Part shown: positions 17,371-31,963 of the stretch, one piece after another
How positions within the stretch are numbered: the stretch's first letter is position 1
Layout of the letters: each line of letters opens with the position of its first letter
Source of the DNA: Sorangium sp051521495
GTDB taxonomy: Bacteria > Myxococcota_A > Polyangia > Polyangiales > Polyangiaceae
NCBI RefSeq assembly: GCF_051521495.1
Contig: NZ_CP150355.1
Span: 5,642,001-5,706,000 of the forward strand
Reading direction: 5' to 3'
DNA length: 64,000 bases
The notes under the pieces: generated by a model
What the model was told of the DNA's origin: nothing
Databases searched by the model: none
Seen by the model: the letters and a program-made list of their open reading frames with translations, nothing else
Program-made: the position numbers and the translations under genes

Positions 17371-17759
17371 TGAGAGCTCCTTCCGCTCGAAAGACGATTC
17401 TCTGTCCCCACGAAGAGTCGTTCGGCCGGCCGGGAGGATATATAACCTGATCCGAGCGGGGCAGGCTCATCAAATCGTCATGAATCACCAAAAATGACGA
17501 TGACACTCAAGCGCTGAAGCCATCCATCGCCCTGTCGACACCGCAATATTATCGAATTTTTCCAACGCCAAAAGAAGCGCTCGTCTCGACAGCACGGGCT
17601 GGCAAAGCTCGCGATGTAGAAACGGGCGCCGCGAGCTCCCTAGGAGAAAGACGTGCGTGTGGGCCAGGAAACCGAGCGGTAGCGAGGCCCGCCACACACC
17701 GCTGTCTGGCGAGCGCCTCGGCGCTCCCAGACAGGCGCGGGAGCCCAGACGACGGTGGT
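17371..17759. other. Intergenic region with promoter of the metalloprotease
   Basis: About 390 bp. An AT-rich stretch with gatatataacctgatc near 17440 on the minus-strand leader of the protease probably includes its promoter. The left part holds the hairpin terminator of the neighbouring lipoprotein gene. Confidence 0.5.
17702..17734 (-). terminator. Hairpin downstream of the 446-residue lipoprotein gene
   Basis: Strong inverted repeat: ctgtctgg + gagcgcc pairs with ggcgctc + ccagacag around a 2-base loop and a one-base bulge. It lies about 25 bp past the stop at 17760. There is no long T-run, so it may act as an RNA-stabilising or factor-assisted terminator. Confidence 0.65.
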
Positions 17760-19100
17760 TTACAGCTTGCCCCTCACGTAGGCCCGCTGGATCGTCAGCT
17801 TGGGGGGACCGGCGGAGAGTTCGAGCGATTCCGGGCGGCCGTCCGGAGCGAGGCTACCGACGAGGCGCATCGTGCTCATAGAGACCGTGACGGCGCCAGA
17901 GGCGTCGCGGAGGTACTGGACGTCGGTCGGCTTCGTCGGGTCGACGCCGGGCATGTACTCCTGCTGCGTCATGTCGAAGGAGCCCTTCTTCTTGAGGAGC
18001 CGGGCGAGCGTAGAGGCGGTGGCGACCGGTGAGGCGAGCCACGCCTTGGACGCAGGCGTGAACGTCCCTTGGACCTTCTTGCCCTCGACCTCTCCCGAGT
18101 ACGCGTACTGGAAGTTCTTCTTCTGGGACAGCTCGATCCGGTGGTTCGCCTTGCCTGCCGACGTCTCGATCCAGACGCCTTCCTTGATGTGCCCCTCGGG
18201 ATCGATGAGCACGTTCGACGCCTCATCCTGGATGTGCAGGGATTTGGGCTCACGCGGCAAGAAGGTCGCCGAGCGAGAGATCCATCGCCGCTGGCCGCCC
18301 TCGTCCTTGAGCAGATCGTTCGTCTCGAAGCCGACAGGGACCTCGCCGAGGCGGAGGATCACCGTGTCCGTGTACTCGGGCTTCGGCGCGGCGCTCGTCG
18401 ACTCGAACGAGTCGAAGAGCCCCTTGGCGAGCCGCTCGAACGTGCGCACATACCCGACCTCGTCATGCAGGCAGGCGATGGGGCGCGCCCTGTCCGCGTG
18501 CAGCGCGATCTTCAGCAGACCGGCCGCCTTCCCGCCGGCCGTCGGGACAAGGTAGAGGGCCCGCACGAACACCGCAGGGCTCTCGCGGTGCACGCTCACC
18601 TCCCAGGGCAGGACGCGCGAGATCTCCACCTTCGCAGGATCGAGGAGCTCGATGAAATTCCTAATCACCTCGCCCGAATCGAGCATCGTGTTGTACACGA
18701 AGCACTCGACATGGCTGTCCGTGCCGATGGGGATCGAGATCGCGACGAGCTTCTCCTTCTGCTCGATCTTCGCCTCGCCTGCCCCGAACGCGCGCGCCGA
18801 CCAGCCCGCGGCGCGGATCTCCCGCGCGGGCAGCTCGCCGGCCTCGCGGGCGAGCGCCTCCTCGATGTCAAAACGCTCCTTCGCCGCGGGCGCGGGCGCG
18901 GGGCCCGGCGCAGGGTTCTCCGCGGGCGGCGCGCCGCGTGCGCCGCCGCAGCCAGCGAGGAGCGCCAGCGAAAGCACGACCAGGCCCGCGCCGCGCGCGG
19001 ATCCCGGAGAGCGGCCGCACGCGCGGCGAGGCGATGATGTCGTGTTCGGTGAGGAGAGCCGGCCCCCTTCGAGCCGTGCCCCCTGGATCGCAAGCGCCAT
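17760..19100 (-). CDS. Hypothetical lipoprotein
   Basis: 446 residues, start ATG 19100 with AGGAGATC upstream. After about 35 polar residues comes a signal sequence with lipobox (VVLSLALLAGCGG), then a Pro/Ala linker. The mature domain has a mixed alpha/beta pattern with no motif recognised; features include KLVAISIPIGTDSHVECFVYN and GFETNDLLKDEGGQRRWISRS. It is probably anchored to the outer membrane or facing the periplasm. It is the only gene in its transcript, followed by a hairpin at 17702-17734. Function unknown. Confidence 0.7.
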   Translation of the reverse strand: MALAIQGARLEGGRLSSPNTTSSPRRACGRSPGSARGAGLVVLSLALLAGCGGARGAPPAENPAPGPAPAPAAKERFDIEEALAREAGELPAREIRAAGWSARAFGAGEAKIEQKEKLVAISIPIGTDSHVECFVYNTMLDSGEVIRNFIELLDPAKVEISRVLPWEVSVHRESPAVFVRALYLVPTAGGKAAGLLKIALHADRARPIACLHDEVGYVRTFERLAKGLFDSFESTSAAPKPEYTDTVILRLGEVPVGFETNDLLKDEGGQRRWISRSATFLPREPKSLHIQDEASNVLIDPEGHIKEGVWIETSAGKANHRIELSQKKNFQYAYSGEVEGKKVQGTFTPASKAWLASPVATASTLARLLKKKGSFDMTQQEYMPGVDPTKPTDVQYLRDASGAVTVSMSTMRLVGSLAPDGRPESLELSAGPPKLTIQRAYVRGKL

Positions 19101-19822
19101 CGTGGATCTCCTGCAATGTCGTCGCCTCGACCGCCCGATGCCTCGGGCATCGGACCGGGTGCCGACGGGGGTGATGCAGTGCCACGAGAGCGGCAGCGGC
19201 GTCGTGTTGTCAAGGCGCGACGCGCCAGCGACGCAGCCTCCTGATCCCGTCAGAAGGCCGCCGTCACGAAGCCGTCGAAATGGCCTGCAGCTATCGAGCC
19301 CGAAGCCATATCACTGCAAATTGACAACCCCAACGCAACCACGCGGCTCCGGGCCGTGCAGGAACGCGGGAGCCATCAGAGATGGGCAGACGCCTGAGCG
19401 TGAGCTCCGGTGGCCGATCAGGCGAATCCTGAGAACGCCGTCAGCTCTTGTGTCGCGCGATGACGACAGGTCATCTCGCCGGCTCGTTCGGTCACGGAGG
19501 GAGATGGCGGATGATTCCGACACCCCCCGGCGTGGTACCAGCCCGTCACGGCTGAGCCGGTGCAGGTTGGGGCGACCAGACACGGCTGAGCGCACAGTGA
19601 GGCAGTTTGCCCCAGCGCACCTCGAGAGGACGCGCCTGGCGATCGAAGGGTCATCCACGCTCCGGCCCCGACGCATCGGCACATTCGTCCGAACTCTCCG
19701 GTCTGGCATCCGGGTTGCAACATCGCCCGGCGTCGCCGGCGCCGCCGACCTGATGTGGCCAAGCAGCAGGGGGTCACGGTCGTCGCGTGGCGCACACGAG
19801 GCAATCAATCCGAGGAGTGATC
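19101..19822. other. Long intergenic region, nothing recognised
   Basis: About 720 bp between the divergent lipoprotein and KGG-protein genes. Open frames exist on both strands (up to 165 codons) but are Arg/Ser/Pro-rich shadows without family resemblance. No tRNA, repeat or clear mobile-element remnant was seen. Confidence 0.5.
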
Positions 19823-20137
19823 ATGGGACAAATGAGCGAGAGCAAGCGCGGCTTCGCAGCGATGAATGCGGAGCTGCAGCGCCAGATCGCGAGCCAGGGC
19901 GGGAAGGCGGCTCATGAGAAGGGCACAGCGCATGAGTTCACGTCCGAGGAGGCGCGCGCGGCGGGTCGCAAGGGCGGCGAGGCCGTCAGCCAGAACCGCG
20001 AGCACATGGCCGAGATCGGACGCAAGGGCGCCGAGGCGCGGAGTCAGGCGACGGGCGGCGAGGGGCGGAGCCGGAAGAGCCGCAGCGGGAGCCATGAGCA
20101 GCACGTGAAGGCGAGCGAGCACCCCCAGCAGGGCTGA
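19823..20137 (+). CDS. KGG-motif stress protein (GsiB/YciG-like)
   Basis: 104 residues from ATG 19823, preceded by GAGGAG. It is highly hydrophilic and contains the repeated KGG-type motif: MNAELQRQIASQGGKAAHEKG, EEARAAGRKGGEAVSQNRE and HMAEIGRKGAEARSQ. This pattern is typical of general-stress, desiccation-related KGG domain proteins such as GsiB and YciG, which are thought to be disordered and protective. The C-terminal 30 residues are Ser/Arg/Lys-rich. It is convergent with the Lhr helicase and probably expressed under stress; no stress-sigma promoter was assigned. Confidence 0.85.
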   Translation: MGQMSESKRGFAAMNAELQRQIASQGGKAAHEKGTAHEFTSEEARAAGRKGGEAVSQNREHMAEIGRKGAEARSQATGGEGRSRKSRSGSHEQHVKASEHPQQG

Positions 20138-20187
20138 CCGCCGCAGCGCGCCGCTCGCGATCCCGTAAGCGCGCAGGACCACGAAGA

Positions 20188-20236
20188 GCCGCCGAGGAAC
20201 CACGAAAGATCCCCCCTTTCCTGGTTGCTCGGCGGT
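20188..20236. terminator. Long hairpin between convergent genes (bidirectional terminator)
   Basis: Two 21-nt arms (20188-20208 and 20216-20236) pair with about three mismatches around a 7-nt loop. The hairpin is about 50 bp after the KGG gene and 135 bp from the Lhr stop, so it can end transcription from both sides. Confidence 0.75.
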
Positions 20237-20371
20237 CCTTCTTGGCGATGGAGATAGACGCAGCGCCAAGCGCTGCCGCCGCGCAGTCGGCGGCTGATGA
20301 GGATGGCTGGAACGCGAACCCCAGCACCGGAACCATCGGCTCCAACGGGGCCATTCCAGCCCTGGCGACGG

Positions 20372-23300
20372 CTACTCCGGGCCGTCGTCGACCTCCGCGC
20401 CGTCTTCGAACATCGCCGCGTCGTCGTCGAGGTCGCCATCGTCCAGCGCGCCTCCCTGCGCCACGCGCGCTCCCACCTCGGCCGCCCCGGAGGGCGACAT
20501 CCGCCACCCGCCCGGCGGAGGCCCAGCGGGCCAGGAGCGCAGCCCGGGCGGCGGCTTGAAGCCATCGACTTCGTCCTCCGGCGCATCGAGACCCGCCGCC
20601 GCCGCGCGGCGAGCCCAGTCGGGCGCGTTCGCGGGTGGCGCCTGGCGCGGTCGCCACGCGCCCCGCTCGGGCGTGGGAGCCCGCTTGAGGTAGCCGTGCG
20701 CGCCGGAGGTGAAGCCCACGTCCGCGAGCGCACGCGCGAGGGGGGAGCTGTGCGCAGGTTCGCCGTCGATCGTGGCCACGAGCACGGCGCGCCGCCGCCC
20801 CTCGTCGACGAGCGCCCCGAGCGCCGACGCGACGGCCCGGATCGCGTCGCCGCGCTCCGGCTCGGCCTCCGGCAGGAACGTGGTGAGGCTCCGCTCGGTG
20901 CGGCCCATCCAGGCGAGCAGCCGGCCATCGTGCAGGATCACCAGGGCGCCCGCGGCCCGCTGCGGCCGGACCGGGCCGCGGACGGCGCCCTCGGGAGCGC
21001 CGTCGACGCGCGCGGCGAGCTCGGGCCAGCGGACGGCGGCGCCCCACGGGCTCGCCGGATCCGTGGCCGCGAGGACGAGCGTCCGCGGATCGTCGGACGG
21101 CTCGCGGCAGGCCCGGAGGCGATCGTCGGCCCCGGGTACGGCGAATTGCGCGGCGCCCAGCCCGGCGATGAAATAGCCGCGCCGCGCCTGGCCGGCCTCC
21201 TCCATCGCGCGGAGCACGTCGTAGACGGCGGAGAAACCGCCCGCGAGCCCCTCGACCGCCGCCGCCTCACGCGTGAGCACGCCGTGGCGCTCGAGCAGCG
21301 CGCGGGCGAGCGCCGCGCGGCGCTCGGTCTCGCCAGGCGCGCCGGTCGACGCGCCGGAGGGCGCGCCGGCAGCAGCCCCGGACGCGCCAGGAAACGACAG
21401 CAGCGACCAGCGCCCTTCGCTGCCCGGCGGCCCGATCCGGCGCCCTCCCAGCGCCGAGAGACCGCGACCGGGCGCGTGGCGGTCGCGGTCGCGCCGCCGG
21501 CCGCTCGCAGCGGACGCGCGGCCGAGGGCGCGCAGCGGGGCGAGCGTGTCGTTCGTGACCTCGCCGGCCCACACGAGATCCCAGAGCGCGGCGAGCAGGT
21601 CCGCGCCGAAGGCGCCCGTCTCGCGCGACAGGTCGGAGAAGAAGAGCGCGCCGCGGCGCGCGAGCGCGGCGCGAATCCCCTCGGCGAGCGGCCCCTCGGC
21701 GCGGCCAGGCGGCGGGGCGAGGTATGGATACGCCTCGGCGAGGTAGAGCGCGACGCGGCCGTCGCCATCGCCGACCGGCTCGACGCCGCGCCAGAGGACC
21801 TCGCCGGCCGCGCAGAGCGCGTCGAGATCGCCGGGCCGGTAGCCGTCGACGCGGGCGGGCAGGATCTCGGCCTCCAGGGCGGAGGCCGAGAGCGGCGCGC
21901 CCTGGAGCTGCTCGAGCGCCGCGAGCAAGCCGTCGAGGCCGCGCCGGCGGCGGTGCAGGCCGTGCCAGTCGGCGAGGAAGCGGGCGTAGGCCTCGGGCGG
22001 GACGGGCTCGACCTCGGCGCGCAGCCGGGCCAGCGAGCGGCGCTTCAGCGACCGCAGCGCCTCGGCGTCGCAGAACTCCCGGCCGCGGCCGCCGGGGAGG
22101 AACTCGCCCTCCACAACGCGGCCCCGCTCCGCGAGGCGCGCGAGCGCGGCCAGCACCGGCGCAGGGCCGAGGCCGAAGCGCCGGGCCACGTCCTCGGCGC
22201 GGAAGGGCCCGTGCGTCCGCGCGTAACGGGCGACGAGCTCGCCGAGCGGGTCGGCGACGGGCTCGAGGAACGCGATCGGGAGGCCGGGCGGCGGCACCAC
22301 CCCGAGGGCGTCGCGCAGCCGGCCCGCGTCCTCGGCGGCCGCGAGGCGGCGCTCGCCGCCGATCTGGACCTCGATGACGCGCCGATCCCGGACGAGCTCG
22401 TCGATCCACGCGGCGGCACGCTCGCGGGCCGCGTCGGGAGGAACATCCGGGCCCGCAGCGCGCCGGGCGATCTCGTCGCGCGTGAGGTCGCCGAGCGAGA
22501 GCAGGAGATCGTGCGCCTGGTCCTCGTGCTTGAGCGGCGCTCGGCCGTCGAGGCGCTGGAGCGACGCCTCGAGGGCCAGCACGGCGTCCGCGTCGAACAG
22601 CTCGCGCAGCTCGGCCTCGCCGAGCAGCTCGCGCAGGCGGCTGTGATCGATGGCGAGCACCTGCGCCCGCCGCTCGGCGAGCGGCAGATCGCCCTCGTAG
22701 ATGAAGTTGCCGGCGTAGGTGAAGAGCAGCGTGGCCGCGAACGGAGAGGGCGCGCGGACGTCGACCGTGACGACGCGGACCTTGCGCGCGGCGATCTGCC
22801 GGAGGAGATCCTCGAGCGCGGTGAGGTCGAAGACGTCGCGCAGGCACTCGCGGTAGGTCTCGAGCAGGATGGGGAACGAGCCGTAGCGCGACGCGACGGC
22901 GAGCAGGTCGGCGGCGCGCTTGCGCTGGGCCCAGAGCGGCGAGCGCTTGCCGGGGAACTTGCGCGGCAGGAGCAGCGCCCGGCCCGCGCACTCGCGGAAG
23001 CGCGAGGCGAAGAGGGCGGTGTCGCCGAGGGCGCGGACGAGCAGGTCCTCCACCTCGTCGGCCTGCGGCAGGAGCTGCTTCGCGTCGGGGGGCGACTCGG
23101 ACTCGGGCAGCCGCAGGACGATGCCGTCGTCGGTCCACACGGTGTCGACGGAGAGGCCGAGCTCGAGGCGGCACCTCTCGGCGATGCACGTCGCGAGCGG
23201 GGCGTGGACGCGGCCGCCGAACGGCGAGAGGAGGCAGATGCGGTGGTCGCCGACCTCGTCGACGAACCGCTCGAGGACGAGGGTGCGGTCGCTCGGGACC

Positions 23301-25291
23301 TCGCCCGTGGCCGCGGCCTGGTCGCGCACGTACCGGACGAGGTTCGAGGCCGCGCGCTCGTCGAGGCCGTGCTCGTCCGCGAGCGCGCGCTCGGCCTCGC
23401 CGTCGGGTAGCGTGGCGAGGCGCCGCGCGAGGGCGCCGATGGAGGTGCCGAGCTCGGCGTTGCGTCCGGCCTGGTCGCCGCGCCAAAACGGCATCTTGCC
23501 CGGCTCGCCCGGGGCGGGGACGACGAGGACGCGGTCGTGGGTGATGTCGGTGATGCGCCAAGAAGAGGCGCCGAGGAGGAAGACCTCGCCCTCGCGCGCC
23601 TCGAAGACCATCTCCTCGTCGAGCTCGCCGACGCGCCGGCCGGGGCGCGCCGCGTCGCCGCCGCTGTCCAGGAAGACGCCGTAGAGGCCGCGGTCCGGGA
23701 TGGTGCCGGCGTTGACGACGGCGAGGCGCTTCGCCCCCTTCCTGGCGCGCACGGCGCCGCCCACCCGGTCCCAGACGATGCGGGGCCGGAGCTCGGCGAA
23801 CTCGTCGGACGGGTAGCGGCCGGAGAGCATGTCGAGCACGCCCTCGAAGCTCGCGCGCGGCAGATCGGCGAAGGGCGCGGCCCGGCGCACGAGCGAGAAG
23901 AGCGCGTCGACGTGCAGGGTGTCCATCGAGGCGATGGCGACGATCTGCTGGGCGAGGACGTCGAGCGGGTTCCTCGGGTACAGGGTCGCCTCGACCTTGC
24001 CTTCGCGCATGCGGGACGCGGCCGCGGCGCACGCGAGCAGGTCGCCGCGGTGCTTCGGGAAGACGATGCCGCGCGACGTGCCGGAGACCTCGTGCCCTGC
24101 GCGCCCGACGCGCTGGAGCCCGGCGGCGACCGACGGCGGCGCCTCGAGCTGGATCACGAGATCGACGGAGCCGAGGTCGAGGCCGAGCTCCAGCGACGAG
24201 GTCGCGACGATGCACGGCAAGAGCCCCGCCTTGAGCCGCTCCTCGATCTGCTGCCGCTGCTCGCGGGCGATCGACCCGTGGTGTGCGAGCGCGATCTCGG
24301 CGCCGGCGGTGTCGTTGAGCGCCGCCGCGAGGCGCTCGGCGAGGCGCCGGCTGTTCACGAAGATCATCGTGGTGCGGTGGGCGCGGACGAGCTCGACGAG
24401 GCGCGGGTGGATGCTCGGCCAGATGGATCGCTGCGCCGGCTCGGCGGGCGCCCCTCGCGGGCCCTCGCCGGCGCGGGCGGCTTCGCCGAGCTTGGTCATG
24501 TCCTCGACGGGCACCTCGATCCGGAGCTCCAGGGCCTTGGGAGCGCTCGCGTCGACGAGGGTCACCGGCCGCGGCGCGAAGCGACCGCCGGCGCTGCCCC
24601 CCTCGATCTCGCCGCCGCCGAGCAGCCGCGCGACCTCGTCGAGCGGCCGCTGCGTGGCGGACAGGCCGATGCGCTGCATCGGCCGCGGCGCCGCGCGGAG
24701 CGCCTCGAGCCGCTCGAGGGACAGGGCGAGGTGCGTCCCGCGCTTCGTCGCGACGAGCGCGTGGATCTCGTCGATGATGACGGTCTCGACGGCGCGGAGC
24801 CGATCGCGCGCGGCCGCGGTGAGCAGCAGGTAGAGCGACTCCGGGGTGGTGATGAGGATGTCCGGCGGCTTCTTCGCGAGCCGCGCGCGATCCTCGGGCG
24901 CGGTGTCGCCGGAGCGCACGCCGACCTGGGGCATCCGGTAAGGCAGGCCGAGGCGCTCGGCGGCGGCGGCGATGCCAGCGAGCGGCGCGCGCAGGTTGCG
25001 CTCGACGTCGACGGCGAGCGCCTTGAGGGGCGAGACGTAGACGACGCGGCAGCGCTCGGCGGCCTCGGGCTCGGGCGACGCCATCAGCCGGTCGATGGCT
25101 GCGAGGAAGGCCGCCAGCGTCTTGCCGGAGCCTGTCGGCGCGAGCAGCAGGGTGGAGGCGCCGTCGAGGATGGGGGGAAAGCCCTGGGCCTGGGCGGGGG
25201 TCGGCGCGGCGAAGGCGCCGCGGAACCACGCCTGGGTGGCGGGGTGGAAGCGGTCGAGCGGATCGGGTGCGGGGGCGTGTCTCTTTGCCAT
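20372..25291 (-). CDS. lhr: Lhr-family ATP-dependent 3'-5' helicase
   Basis: 1639 residues from MAKRHAPAPDPLDRFHP (ATG 25291); an upstream in-frame ATG at 25528 adds repetitive sequence and is not favoured. Superfamily 2 motifs: Walker A LLAPTGSGKT (GSGKT 54-58), motif II DEIHALVATKRGTHLALS (a DEIH signature of Lhr), motif III GLSATQRPLDEVA, and C-terminal RecA motifs VATSSLELGLDLG and QRVGRAGH. Beyond the helicase core lies a large Lhr winged-helix/beta-barrel part plus the C-terminal extension seen in full-length bacterial Lhr (E. coli about 1538). The family acts in DNA repair and translocates on single strands. It stands alone, convergent with the KGG gene. Confidence 0.92.
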   Translation of the reverse strand: MAKRHAPAPDPLDRFHPATQAWFRGAFAAPTPAQAQGFPPILDGASTLLLAPTGSGKTLAAFLAAIDRLMASPEPEAAERCRVVYVSPLKALAVDVERNLRAPLAGIAAAAERLGLPYRMPQVGVRSGDTAPEDRARLAKKPPDILITTPESLYLLLTAAARDRLRAVETVIIDEIHALVATKRGTHLALSLERLEALRAAPRPMQRIGLSATQRPLDEVARLLGGGEIEGGSAGGRFAPRPVTLVDASAPKALELRIEVPVEDMTKLGEAARAGEGPRGAPAEPAQRSIWPSIHPRLVELVRAHRTTMIFVNSRRLAERLAAALNDTAGAEIALAHHGSIAREQRQQIEERLKAGLLPCIVATSSLELGLDLGSVDLVIQLEAPPSVAAGLQRVGRAGHEVSGTSRGIVFPKHRGDLLACAAAASRMREGKVEATLYPRNPLDVLAQQIVAIASMDTLHVDALFSLVRRAAPFADLPRASFEGVLDMLSGRYPSDEFAELRPRIVWDRVGGAVRARKGAKRLAVVNAGTIPDRGLYGVFLDSGGDAARPGRRVGELDEEMVFEAREGEVFLLGASSWRITDITHDRVLVVPAPGEPGKMPFWRGDQAGRNAELGTSIGALARRLATLPDGEAERALADEHGLDERAASNLVRYVRDQAAATGEVPSDRTLVLERFVDEVGDHRICLLSPFGGRVHAPLATCIAERCRLELGLSVDTVWTDDGIVLRLPESESPPDAKQLLPQADEVEDLLVRALGDTALFASRFRECAGRALLLPRKFPGKRSPLWAQRKRAADLLAVASRYGSFPILLETYRECLRDVFDLTALEDLLRQIAARKVRVVTVDVRAPSPFAATLLFTYAGNFIYEGDLPLAERRAQVLAIDHSRLRELLGEAELRELFDADAVLALEASLQRLDGRAPLKHEDQAHDLLLSLGDLTRDEIARRAAGPDVPPDAARERAAAWIDELVRDRRVIEVQIGGERRLAAAEDAGRLRDALGVVPPPGLPIAFLEPVADPLGELVARYARTHGPFRAEDVARRFGLGPAPVLAALARLAERGRVVEGEFLPGGRGREFCDAEALRSLKRRSLARLRAEVEPVPPEAYARFLADWHGLHRRRRGLDGLLAALEQLQGAPLSASALEAEILPARVDGYRPGDLDALCAAGEVLWRGVEPVGDGDGRVALYLAEAYPYLAPPPGRAEGPLAEGIRAALARRGALFFSDLSRETGAFGADLLAALWDLVWAGEVTNDTLAPLRALGRASAASGRRRDRDRHAPGRGLSALGGRRIGPPGSEGRWSLLSFPGASGAAAGAPSGASTGAPGETERRAALARALLERHGVLTREAAAVEGLAGGFSAVYDVLRAMEEAGQARRGYFIAGLGAAQFAVPGADDRLRACREPSDDPRTLVLAATDPASPWGAAVRWPELAARVDGAPEGAVRGPVRPQRAAGALVILHDGRLLAWMGRTERSLTTFLPEAEPERGDAIRAVASALGALVDEGRRRAVLVATIDGEPAHSSPLARALADVGFTSGAHGYLKRAPTPERGAWRPRQAPPANAPDWARRAAAAGLDAPEDEVDGFKPPPGLRSWPAGPPPGGWRMSPSGAAEVGARVAQGGALDDGDLDDDAAMFEDGAEVDDGPE

Positions 25292-25765
25292 CGGCGGCGC
25301 TTGCGCGGTCCCTGCCTGAGCGGGGATCGCTGGTATGCAAGAGCCATCCCTCGCGGCGGGAGGCGGCGCAACAGATCGTTCCAGCCGCGCCGGCGGGTGA
25401 GTCCACGCGGCGGGGGCGGGCGGGCGCTGGCCATCCGCCAAGGCGGGGACCTGGAGCTTACGCATGGAACACCGCCCGGCATGTCTCCCTTCGGGCCATG
25501 CCACCTGAAACGTCATGTTGCGCGCCACACAAGGCGCGTCTGAGACCTCTAGCCTCCTGGGGGCCTTATGGTACCTCGGTCGGTGCTCCAGCGCGCCCGC
25601 CCGCCCCCGCCGCGTGGACCCACCCGCCGGCGCTCACCGAAGTTTGAAGGGGGCCCAGGCGGCCACGGCCGATCCGATGGACGGTCCCGGAGGGGTGCTC
25701 CTCGGCGGTCCGCCGATCGGACCCTCGAACGCGCCGGCAGGCCGGACAAAGCGCCAGATGGAAGA
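25292..25765. other. Intergenic region between rRNA operon end and lhr
   Basis: About 475 bp between the terminal rrn terminator and the Lhr start. It contains no convincing gene; the reading frame of Lhr stays open through part of it. It should include the lhr promoter. Confidence 0.5.
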
Positions 25766-25805
25766 CAAAAAAAACCTGCGCACAGAGATTCTCTGCGCGC
25801 AGGTT
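25766..25805 (-). terminator. Rho-independent terminator at the end of the rRNA operon
   Basis: Read on the minus strand, the arms AACCTGCGCG and the matching GCGCAGGTT surround CAGAGAATCTCTG, forming a nearly continuous stem. A run of T residues follows (A-run 25766-25772 on the plus strand). It directly follows the second 5S gene. Confidence 0.9.
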
Positions 25806-25813
25806 CGAAGAAA

Positions 25814-25932
25814 CCCCGGCGGCGTCCTACTCTCCCACCAGGTTGCCCTGGCAGTACCATCGGCTCCAAGAAGCTTAACTTCCGAGTTCGGTATGGGATC
25901 GGGTGTGACCTTCTCGATATCACCACCGGAAA
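25814..25932 (-). rRNA. rrf: 5S ribosomal RNA, distal copy
   Basis: About 119 nt, nearly identical to the other copy at 26135. It contains the conserved GAACTCGGAAGTTAAGC segment and closes with complementary ends (CCGGTGGTGAT with GTAGGACGCCGCCGG-type ends). It lies between two hairpin terminators, so transcription must read through the upstream one. Confidence 0.95.
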
Positions 25933-26092
25933 CTTGCGGGCGCGTCCCTTCCGGTCGGACGCTCGGCGGAGCCCGCTTCTCGCGGCGCCCGACGCCTTGC
26001 CAGCCGTGCTGGCGTGCTCGTCGCCCTGGCTTCAGGCGCGACGGGATCGCTGCTTGCCCTGGGAGCAGCGACCAGCCGCAGTCTCGCGGCCC

Positions 26093-26125
26093 AAAAACCT
26101 GCGCGTCGATGTCAGCGCGCAGGTT
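26093..26125 (-). terminator. Hairpin terminator between the two 5S genes
   Basis: On the minus strand AACCTGCGCG pairs with CGCGCAGGTT around a 10-nt loop, followed by TTTTTGG. The sequence of the stem is nearly the same as that of the final terminator, so it was duplicated with the 5S gene. Confidence 0.8.
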
Positions 26126-26134
26126 CGAAAAAAA

Positions 26135-26253
26135 TCCCGGCGGCGTCCTACTCTCCCACCAGGTTGCCCTGGCAGTACCATCGGCTCCAAGAAGCTTAAC
26201 TTCCGAGTTCGGTATGGGATCGGGTGTGACCTTCTCGATATCACCACCGGAAA
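26135..26253 (-). rRNA. rrf: 5S ribosomal RNA, proximal copy
   Basis: About 119 nt downstream of 23S. Same sequence features as the distal copy. The duplication extends about 55 bp upstream (shared AGCGGGCTCCGC and CAAGTTTCCGG) and downstream through the terminator hairpin. Confidence 0.95.
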
Positions 26254-26389
26254 CTTGTGGGTGCGTCCAATCGGAACCCTGCGGAGCCCGCTCTTCACGG
26301 CGCTCTATTACATTACGCTGGGCCAGCTGTGTCACGCTGCTCGTCACCCGAACTCCGGGCGCGACGCTTCGATGTTTGCCTTAGAAGTA

Positions 26390-31243
<4,854 letters not shown>

Positions 31244-31551
31244 TCCTGTTGCATCAGACGGTGGCTAAGACCGCCTGACTTTGCTCGTCTTTATGACGTG
31301 CGAGGTCGAGCTTGCGCTCGCCTTTGGGACCCACGTCACTTCGTAGGCATACAACCCAGTTTTCAAGGACCGAGTGAGGGGAGACCAGCTCACCTCGACC
31401 ATCCGTGCCTGCCTCCGGCAGAGCCGACCCGGCTGACGCTCCCCTTTCGGGTCGCACCGTCGCGTCGCTCGCCTCTCGATGAGGACCGGCCTCGACCGGA
31501 TCAGAGAGATACAAGCCCGTGCTTGCCGACTCTCCGGTTCCGTCGTTTCGG
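31244..31551 (-). other. rRNA leader with processing-stem arm
   Basis: Transcribed leader between the most proximal promoter and 16S. It contains CCTTGAAAACTGGGTTGT (complement at 31351-31368), whose 30-nt context is complementary to the 16S-23S spacer. This gives the long stem expected for RNase III release of pre-16S rRNA. Confidence 0.7.
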
Positions 31552-31558
31552 GGCGGGC

Positions 31559-31587
31559 TTTTTAACCGCCTGCCTCGAATCTGTCAA
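31559..31587 (-). promoter_or_regulatory. rrn promoter, most proximal (P4)
   Basis: Minus strand: TTGACA (31582-31587), 17-bp spacer, TAAAAA (31559-31564), then a GC-rich discriminator GCCCGCCCC. The block before the -35 (CTCGAAAGAAAAGG) is shared with the two next promoters. Confidence 0.85.
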
Positions 31588-31711
31588 CCTTTTCTTTCGA
31601 GAAGGTCGACTTGTCACAACCGCTCACAACCACGAACACCCAGCAACCGAGCGGTCGGGACCGACAGCGCTACCGCTGTTCAGCTCCCGATCCGCCAGCT
31701 CGGGGGCGGGC

Positions 31712-31740
31712 TTTCTAACGACCCGCCTCGAACCTGTCAA
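31712..31740 (-). promoter_or_regulatory. rrn promoter P3
   Basis: Minus strand: TTGACA (31735-31740), 17-bp spacer, TAGAAA (31712-31717), discriminator GCCCGCCCCC. It is a sequence repeat of the neighbouring promoters. Confidence 0.85.
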
Positions 31741-31963
31741 CCCCTTCTTCAGAATTCTTTCGAGGAGGCTGACTCGTGCCAAGGGGCACGCGGTCATTGG
31801 GCGCCACAGTCGGACTCCCGTCGAGCTCTCGCTGGAGCCGTCCGGTCATCCTCTCTGCTCTGCCCGCTGCCTGCCCACCGATCGGCGTCTGCCGATCTGG
31901 CGAGCGGCCCGGAGCCGCAGCGTCTCCGCTGCTCAGCTGCCGGTCCGTCAGCTCGGGGCGGGC

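Noticed and set aside
19311..19808. 165-codon minus-strand ORF in the long gap
   Set aside because: No resemblance to a family, Arg/Ser-rich composition and no ribosome-binding site.
20242..25543. Very long open frames on the plus strand opposite lhr (up to about 1040 codons)
   Set aside because: They are Arg/Ala/Gly-rich shadows caused by high third-position GC; the minus-strand frame has clear helicase motifs.
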